Assembly: GCF_000342005.1 (NCBI RefSeq)
Contig: NZ_AOHO01000045.1
Location: 186,001 to 250,000, forward strand
Direction: 5' to 3'
Length of the DNA: 64,000 nt
Source of the DNA: Amycolatopsis decaplanina DSM 44594
GTDB taxonomy: Bacteria; Actinomycetota; Actinomycetes; Mycobacteriales; Pseudonocardiaceae
Below, piece after piece: positions 59,518-64,000 of this stretch. The notes below the pieces were generated by a model, which saw only the letters and a list, made by a program, of their open reading frames with translations, searched no databases and was not told the DNA's origin. Numbering within the stretch: the first letter of the stretch is position 1; every line of letters begins with the position of its first letter. Position numbers and translations under genes: made by a program.

Positions 59518-60876
59518 ATGATCGAGATCATCGCCATCGACACGCCGAGCCTCGGTGACCGCAGCTACCTCGTCGAGGATGGCGAGACGGCGTTCGTGGT
59601 CGACCCGCAGCGCGACATCGACCGGGTTCTCGACCTGGCCCAGGTACGCGGGTTGCGGATCACCGACGTGTTCGAGACCCACATCCACAACGACTACGTG
59701 ACCGGCGGTCTCGCACTGGCCCGCGTGACCGGTGCGGCCTACCACATCAACGCCGCGGATCCGGTGTCCTTCGAACGCACGCCGATCGAGGACGGGGACG
59801 TGATCGACGTCGGGCCGCACATGCGTGTACGCGCGCTGGCGACGCCGGGCCATACGTTCACTCACCTCTCTTACGTCCTGGAGGCTCCCGGACACGCCCC
59901 CATGGTGTTCACCGGCGGGTCATTGCTGTATGGCTCCACCGGCCGCCCCGACCTGCTCGGCCCCGTTCACACCGGTGAGCTGGTGAAGCGCCAGTACGCG
60001 TCCGCTCACCGGCTGGCCGACGTGCTGCCCGACGACGCCGAGATCTATCCCACGCACGGATTCGGCAGCTTCTGCTCGGCCACCCAGTCCGACGCCGACC
60101 GGTCGACGATCGGCCGGGAGAAGCGGGTCAACCCGGTGCTCACTCAGCAGGAACGCGATTACGTCGACGAGCTGCTCGCCGGATTGGACGCCTACCCGGC
60201 CTACTACGCGCACATGGGCCCGGCGAACTCATCCGGACCCGACGCACCCGACCTCACCGAACCGAAGACCGCCGACCCGGCCGAGCTGCGGTCGCGCATC
60301 GAGGCGGGGGAGTGGGTCGTCGACCTGCGGTCGCGCACCGCGTTCGCCGCCGGCCACGTGGCGGGCACCCTGAACTTCGGCGCCGACGGCAGTTTCGCCA
60401 CCTACCTGGGCTGGCTCATTCCCTGGGGCACGCCGCTGTCCCTGCTCGGTGACACCGCCGAACAGGTCGCCGACGCGCAGCGTGAACTGGTCCGGATCGG
60501 CATCGATCGCGTCGAAGCCGCGGCCACCGGCACCCCCGAAGCGTGGTCGGGCGACGCGCCGCTCGGCTCTTTCCCACGGGCGGACTTCGGGGAGCTGGCC
60601 ATGGTTCGCCACCACCGGCCGGTGACGGTCCTCGACGTCCGGCGCAACCTGGAATGGACGCAGAACCATATCGACGGCGCCGTGCACATCCCGCTGCACG
60701 AACTGCTGGACCGCCTCGGCGAAGTCCCGACCGGCGAGGTGTGGGTGCACTGCCAGGCCGGCTACCGCGCTTCGATCGCGGCCTCGATCCTCGCCGCGGC
60801 CGGACGCCGGGTCGTCGCGGTGGACGACGAGTTCGACCGTGCGGCCCGGACCGGGCTTCCCCTTTCCGCCGGCTGA
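59518..60876 (+). CDS. MBL-fold persulfide dioxygenase fused to two rhodanese domains
   Basis: 452 residues. Metallo-beta-lactamase domain (about 1-240) with THIHNDYVTGG, TPGHTFTHLSYVL and THGFGSFC, the ETHE1/Blh pattern of mononuclear-iron glutathione-persulfide dioxygenases. A first rhodanese domain (about 260-350) lacks the active Cys. The second (about 360-452) has WVHCQAGYRAS with Cys at about 412. It oxidises persulfide to sulfite and transfers sulfane sulfur. A palindromic operator is just upstream, and the TauE exporter gene starts 9 bp after its stop. Confidence 0.93.
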   Translation: MIEIIAIDTPSLGDRSYLVEDGETAFVVDPQRDIDRVLDLAQVRGLRITDVFETHIHNDYVTGGLALARVTGAAYHINAADPVSFERTPIEDGDVIDVGPHMRVRALATPGHTFTHLSYVLEAPGHAPMVFTGGSLLYGSTGRPDLLGPVHTGELVKRQYASAHRLADVLPDDAEIYPTHGFGSFCSATQSDADRSTIGREKRVNPVLTQQERDYVDELLAGLDAYPAYYAHMGPANSSGPDAPDLTEPKTADPAELRSRIEAGEWVVDLRSRTAFAAGHVAGTLNFGADGSFATYLGWLIPWGTPLSLLGDTAEQVADAQRELVRIGIDRVEAAATGTPEAWSGDAPLGSFPRADFGELAMVRHHRPVTVLDVRRNLEWTQNHIDGAVHIPLHELLDRLGEVPTGEVWVHCQAGYRASIAASILAAAGRRVVAVDDEFDRAARTGLPLSAG

Positions 60877-60885
60877 GGCGGAGCC

Positions 60886-61680
60886 ATGACGATCCTGCCG
60901 GCGGCGGCGTTCGGCCTGGTCATCGGCGCTGCCCTGGGTCTGCTCGGCGCGGGTGGCTCGATCCTCGCCATCCCCGCGCTCGTCTACGGGGTCGGGCTGC
61001 CGCTGTCCGCCGCTGTCCCGACGTCGCTGCTGGTCGTGGCCGTGTCCGCGGCCGGTGGCCTGGTGGCCCGGTGGCGGTCGAAGGTGATCCGCTGGCCCGT
61101 CGCGCTGGTCTTCGTCGCGGCGAGCGTTCCGGCCGCGTTCGGCGGCACCGCGCTGGGCAAGCTGCTGCCGGACCGGTGGCTGCTGGTCGCGTTCGCCGTC
61201 CTGATGGCGGTGGTCGCGGTGCGGATGCTCGTCGCCGCTCCCGAACGGGACGGTGCCTGCCGGACCAGTGCGGGCGGGGTGAACTGGCGCAGCTGCGTGC
61301 CCAAGGCACTGGCCGTCGGCGCGGTCGTCGGGGTGCTGACCGGTCTGTTCGGGGTCGGCGGCGGGTTCGTCATCGTCCCGGCCCTGACCATGCTGCTGGG
61401 CCTCACCGCGCCGGAGGCGGTCGCGACCTCGCTGGTCGTCATCGTGCTCACCTCGGTGGGCGGACTGGCCGCGCACGCCAGCACGATGCCGGACCTGCCC
61501 TACGGCATCGCCGCGGTGTTCGCCGGGGTGGCGCTGCTGGCTTCGCTGCTGGCCGGGAAGGTCGGCGACCGGCTCCCGGCGCGGACCGTACGGCGCACGT
61601 TCGCCTACCTGATCCTCGTGGTCGCCGCCGGAGTCGCGGCTGCGGCCGTGTTCGCCCCCGCCGCCTTGCGGGCCGGCTGA
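60886..61680 (+). CDS. TauE/SafE-family sulfite/organosulfur exporter
   Basis: 264 residues with about eight membrane helices in two repeats. Signatures are GAALGLLGAGGSILAIPALVYG and GVLTGLFGVGGGFVIVPALTML. In this operon it probably exports the sulfite made by the persulfide dioxygenase. The spacing of 9 bp supports one transcript. Confidence 0.92.
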   Translation: MTILPAAAFGLVIGAALGLLGAGGSILAIPALVYGVGLPLSAAVPTSLLVVAVSAAGGLVARWRSKVIRWPVALVFVAASVPAAFGGTALGKLLPDRWLLVAFAVLMAVVAVRMLVAAPERDGACRTSAGGVNWRSCVPKALAVGAVVGVLTGLFGVGGGFVIVPALTMLLGLTAPEAVATSLVVIVLTSVGGLAAHASTMPDLPYGIAAVFAGVALLASLLAGKVGDRLPARTVRRTFAYLILVVAAGVAAAAVFAPAALRAG

Positions 61681-61696
61681 ACCCGTCACGAAAGGA

Positions 61697-62101
61697 ATGA
61701 TCACTGTGAAGTATCACCTGAGCATCACCCTGGACCTGCCCTACGAGAAAGCCGTCGCCGAAGTGCGTGCCGCGCTGAAGGAGCAGGGATTCGGCGTACT
61801 GACCGAGATCGACGTCCAGGCGACGATGCGCGAAAAGCTCGACGCCGAAATGGAACCGTACGTGATCCTCGGCGCGTGCAATCCGCCGTTGGCGCACCGC
61901 GCGTTGGAGGTCGACCGGACGATCGGGCTGCTACTGCCCTGCAATGTCGTCGTCCGCGCCGATGGCGACGAACGCAGCCTGGTCCAGGCCCTCGACCCGC
62001 GCGTGATGATCGAGGTGCCCGAACGCGAGGAGCTTCGCCCGGTCGCGGAGGAAGCGGGCAAGCGCATCCGCGCCGCCCTCGACAGCCTGACCGGGGCCTG
62101 A
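61697..62101 (+). CDS. DUF302-domain protein
   Basis: 134 residues. LDLPYEKAVAEVRAALKEQG, VLTEIDVQATMREKLDAEME and PYVILGACNPPLAHRAL then IGLLLPCNVVV are the DUF302 pattern. The two conserved Cys (GACNPP, LLPCNV) lie in the binding groove. DUF302 proteins recur in sulfur and persulfide operons with unknown function. An AAGGAATG site precedes the ATG, and a GTG at 61706 is an alternative start. Confidence 0.85.
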   Translation: MITVKYHLSITLDLPYEKAVAEVRAALKEQGFGVLTEIDVQATMREKLDAEMEPYVILGACNPPLAHRALEVDRTIGLLLPCNVVVRADGDERSLVQALDPRVMIEVPEREELRPVAEEAGKRIRAALDSLTGA

Positions 62102-62130
62102 CCACCGCAACCCTTCGTCGCTCGGGCGGG

Positions 62131-62448
62131 CGACCGAATCCTCGGTGGCGGTACCGGTGGCACGCTGGCGGCGAACCGGCTCCGGCGCGATCCGAGCGAG
62201 CAGGCCTCGATCACCGTCGTGGACCGCGAAGTCCCGTTCGACCTCGTGGTCGTGATCCCGCTGCCCGGCGGTGCGTCTTATGTGGACCGGTCACCGGGAC
62301 TCGGCGACGAGCTCGGCGTCGTCCCCGCACACCCTGCAGTCGAAGGCCGGTTCGGTCACCCGCTTCGAGGGCGAGGTGCCGGCGCGCAACGTAAGCCGGT
62401 ACCTCGCCGGACACGAGCCGGACGCCGGTTTCGACGGGCACACTATTG
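62131..62448 (+). pseudogene. Sulfide:quinone reductase-like gene remnant, 5' part
   Basis: The frame opens with RILGGGTGGTLAANRLRRDP and ITVVD, a FAD-binding Rossmann start. It then jumps in frame to PFDLVVVIPLPGGASYVDRS and PGLGDELGVVP, normally about 200 residues later. A frameshift leads to TLQSK, AGSVTRFEGEVPARNVSRYL and FDGH. These are segments of a type II NADH/sulfide:quinone reductase with large deletions. The frame ends where the repeat element begins. The gene is non-functional but its position ties the locus to sulfide oxidation. Confidence 0.75.
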
Positions 62449-62619
62449 AGGGGTAAGGCAGATTGATGCCCATATGCACAGTTCCGCAGGGGGGTCGTGA
62501 GTGGTAATTGGGGTTATAGAGGGGCAAGGCCAAGGTGGCATGTTGCGAAAGCCTCTTTCGTAACGTCTTGGAGGCAGGGGTGGACGGTCGGTCCAGATGG
62601 TCGGTGCGTGAAAGCCCCT

Positions 62620-62674
62620 GTACGTGATGGCCCCCTTCATTGCGCCTAGCGCAATGAAGGGGGCCATCACGTAC
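62620..62674. repeat. Perfect 26-bp-arm hairpin
   Basis: 62620-62645 is exactly complementary to 62649-62674 with a 3-nt loop. The arms read GTACGTGATGGCCCCCTTCA... and continue to GCGC. This is one of the strongest inverted repeats in the window. It lies inside the repeat element. Confidence 0.85.
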
Positions 62675-62746
62675 TTCATTCAGGCGACCTGAGCGGCGCC
62701 GCAGTGGGGTGGGCGGGGTGTCGGCCGCCGGGTTTGAGTGGCACAG

Positions 62747-62872
62747 CCTTGATCAACGGAGGATTCGGGACGTTGAGTGTCCCGGATCTTCCGTTGATCA
62801 AGGTCCGGGACCGGGGTCACCTCGCGTTGATGAAGGAATCGGGACGTTGAGTGTCCTGATTCCTTCATCAAC
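62747..62872. repeat. Two hairpins sharing one loop core
   Basis: 62747-62803 and 62826-62872 are long stem-loops with different outer arms (CCTTGATCAACGGA versus GTTGATGAAGGAATC). Both have the same inner core GGGACGTTGAGTGTCC. A shared core with swapped outer stems suggests a family of hairpin elements that recombine or template one another. Confidence 0.75.
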
Positions 62873-62940
62873 GATCCCGATACCCGCTGGGATCGTCGCC
62901 CCCCTCAATCAAACGCTCTTTACCACTCGCGACCCCGCGC

Positions 62941-63133
62941 CAAGCCGCGCGAAGTGCACAAATCGGGCATTTCGATCGGGATTGGCGATCTCCGCAAGGC
63001 GGTGCTCGTCGACTTCAACTACGACATCGAGCCGCTGACCGGACACGTCTGGCAGCGGTGGATTTGCCGCTGCTGAAGGAGTCGCGGCTCGATCACCTGC
63101 GCAAGCGCTTCCCTGCTCCTGTCGGCCATTGAC
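62941..63133 (+). pseudogene. Sulfide:quinone reductase-like gene remnant, 3' part
   Basis: After the repeat element the frame reads LRKAVLVDFNYDIEPLTGHV, a signature SQR stretch, then stops at WQRWICRC. The next frame continues LPLLKESRLDHLRKRF, the expected following segment. Together with the 5' part it shows one gene split by the element and broken by frameshifts. Confidence 0.75.
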
Positions 63134-63322
63134 GACGAACGGGTTAGGGAATATCGCAGGTCCTCACGTCTTCTCGATCCAGTTGCGTCGACTGGGCATG
63201 CCCAATTCACGCCATGTCCATAATGGACATACGAATTCGAGGTGGTCCGAGCAGGTTACCGGTGGGCGTGGTGTGTGGGACGATCCGGATCGTCACATTC
63301 GCCTCTCTTGGAGGTTTCTGCA

Positions 63323-63769
63323 GTGCGGTCGTACGATGTCTTGGCCGAATCGGCGGCGCCACCGGCGGTCGTGTGGGCATTGTTGCTGGACCCGAAGATG
63401 TGGCCCGCCTGGTCGCACGCCGGTGAACTGGACGTCAGCAGCTCGAGCGGCCTCTCCCCGGACGGGCGTGACGGAGTCGGTGCCATCCGGGCCTTCCGCT
63501 CGGGTAAGGCGGTCATCAGGGAGCGGATCACCGGACTCACGCTTGGACGGCGGTTCGCTTACGAGGGGCTGGAGAGCCCGCATATGGCCGACCACCAGGC
63601 GACGATCGACCTCCACGAAATCCCCGGCGGTGGAACGCGGATCCGTTGGCAGGGAACATATTCGGCTCGTGGCATGGGGCGCTGGTCCTCAGAGAGGCAG
63701 GTCCAGCGCACGATGTCGAAGATCGCCATAGGGCTCGCCGAGTACGCCTCCGGTCAAATCGTAAGGTGA
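63323..63769 (+). CDS. SRPBCC (polyketide cyclase/dehydrase-like) protein
   Basis: 148 residues. SYDVLAESAAPPAVVWALLL, MWPAWSHAGELDVS and LHEIPGGGTRIRWQGTYS are the START-like fold pattern. It binds a hydrophobic ligand in a deep cavity. Roles in this family vary. The GTG at 63323 has a GGAGG site 8 nt upstream, which excludes the earlier in-frame start. Confidence 0.82.
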   Translation: MRSYDVLAESAAPPAVVWALLLDPKMWPAWSHAGELDVSSSSGLSPDGRDGVGAIRAFRSGKAVIRERITGLTLGRRFAYEGLESPHMADHQATIDLHEIPGGGTRIRWQGTYSARGMGRWSSERQVQRTMSKIAIGLAEYASGQIVR

Positions 63770-64000
63770 TCGTCAGGTTCACGCGCGCCGTTCTGCGGCA
63801 AGCTGGTCGCCGTCCGGCGAACGCCGGAGGGCGGTGATGCGACGACTCGGAAAGCGCGGCGATGAGAGATCGGCGGGGTCCGGATATGGATCGTGAAGTG
63901 GCCGGATGGTGAACCCCGGCCGCGATCTCGGCCGCGCCGGAGTGTGAAGCGGCTGCCGTGGACGTGCTGACCGGCCTGGAACAACGTGCCTGGCACGCGC
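63770..64000. other. Window end without a supported gene
   Basis: No convincing gene, RNA or repeat. A coding region may begin at about 63900 and run out of the window, but it cannot be identified. Confidence 0.5.

Larger units (their letters stand above)
62449..62933. mobile_element. Palindrome-rich repeat element interrupting the SQR remnant
   Basis: The left end carries TTGAGGGGTAAGGCAGA and, 45 bp on, GTCGTGAGTGGTAATTGGGG. The right end (about 62901-62933) is the inverted counterpart, CCCCTCAATCAAACGCTCTT then TACCACTCGCGAC. These are degenerate versions of the ends of the 2773-3082 element. No protein is encoded. SQR reading frames stop at its left edge and resume at its right edge. Confidence 0.65.

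Noticed and set aside
1..64000. CRISPR array
   Set aside because: No regularly spaced direct repeats with unique spacers were seen. The repeats present are dispersed palindromes, and no cas genes occur.
47337..64000. Intact integrative element with integrase and att sites after the tRNA
   Set aside because: No integrase or excisionase gene and no second copy of the tRNA 3' end were recognised, so only a decayed island is claimed.

Overview
The window is high-GC actinobacterial chromosome. The content fits the Pseudonocardiaceae, with Amycolatopsis the best guess: an ECF SigK/RskA pair, an AfsR/SARP regulator, an Asp23/AmaP envelope-stress operon, a PdtaR-type ANTAR regulator, many leaderless genes with a TANNNT box 6-7 nt before the start codon, and an abundant palindromic repeat built on CTCGTGAGTGGTAAGGACGG. 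No species assignment can be made from sequence reading alone.

Layout. 1-4.9 kb: end of a molybdenum hydroxylase large subunit with its 2Fe-2S subunit, a PucR-type regulator, a 310-bp element with terminal inverted repeats, a methyltransferase and an aldo/keto reductase. 5-12.3 kb: an ArsR-type regulator behind a perfect 34-bp palindrome, a small secreted protein, a WYL regulator divergent from a DHA2 exporter, a MoxR ATPase/VWA pair and a lytic-transglycosylase-like protein. 12.3-20.2 kb: adenosine deaminase, MT0933-like small protein, RecQ, ArsR/DinB pair, membrane and coiled-coil proteins, TetR. 20.2-28.4 kb: truncated cupin, SSB, MocR/MFS divergent pair, NUDIX, epoxide hydrolase, winged-helix protein, and a metal-efflux block (CDF exporter divergent from ArsR, then DUF6153 and DUF305 proteins).

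29.4-33.7 kb: a co-directional set of SARP regulator, a 40-residue peptide gene and a SagB-type dehydrogenase. It looks like a small RiPP locus. 34-47 kb: Ku, B3/B4 protein, LysE exporter, hydrolase, CsbD, P450/MarR pair, sigK-rskA, SDR, the Asp23/AmaP operon, alkaline phosphatase, PdtaR and a tRNA carrying a CAA anticodon.

47.4-58.4 kb, just past the tRNA, reads as an accessory island. It holds a SulP remnant, an NB-ARC plus KAP dual-NTPase fusion protein, a lower-GC stretch, a GT39-like transferase, a PaaX fragment, a HEAT-repeat protein, two SMI1/KNR4 immunity-type genes and gene debris. 58.5-63.2 kb is a persulfide/sulfide-response locus: a CsoR/CstR repressor, three TACCCC-GGGGTA operators, persulfide dioxygenase-rhodanese, TauE/SafE exporter and DUF302 protein, followed by a decayed sulfide:quinone reductase. 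That pseudogene is split by a roughly 485-bp palindrome-rich repeat element.

The most interesting items are the candidate RiPP operon, the NB-ARC/KAP fusion beside the tRNA, and the repeat family. The repeat forms terminal-inverted-repeat elements, supplies stop codons and C-terminal residues to host genes, and interrupts the quinone reductase pseudogene.
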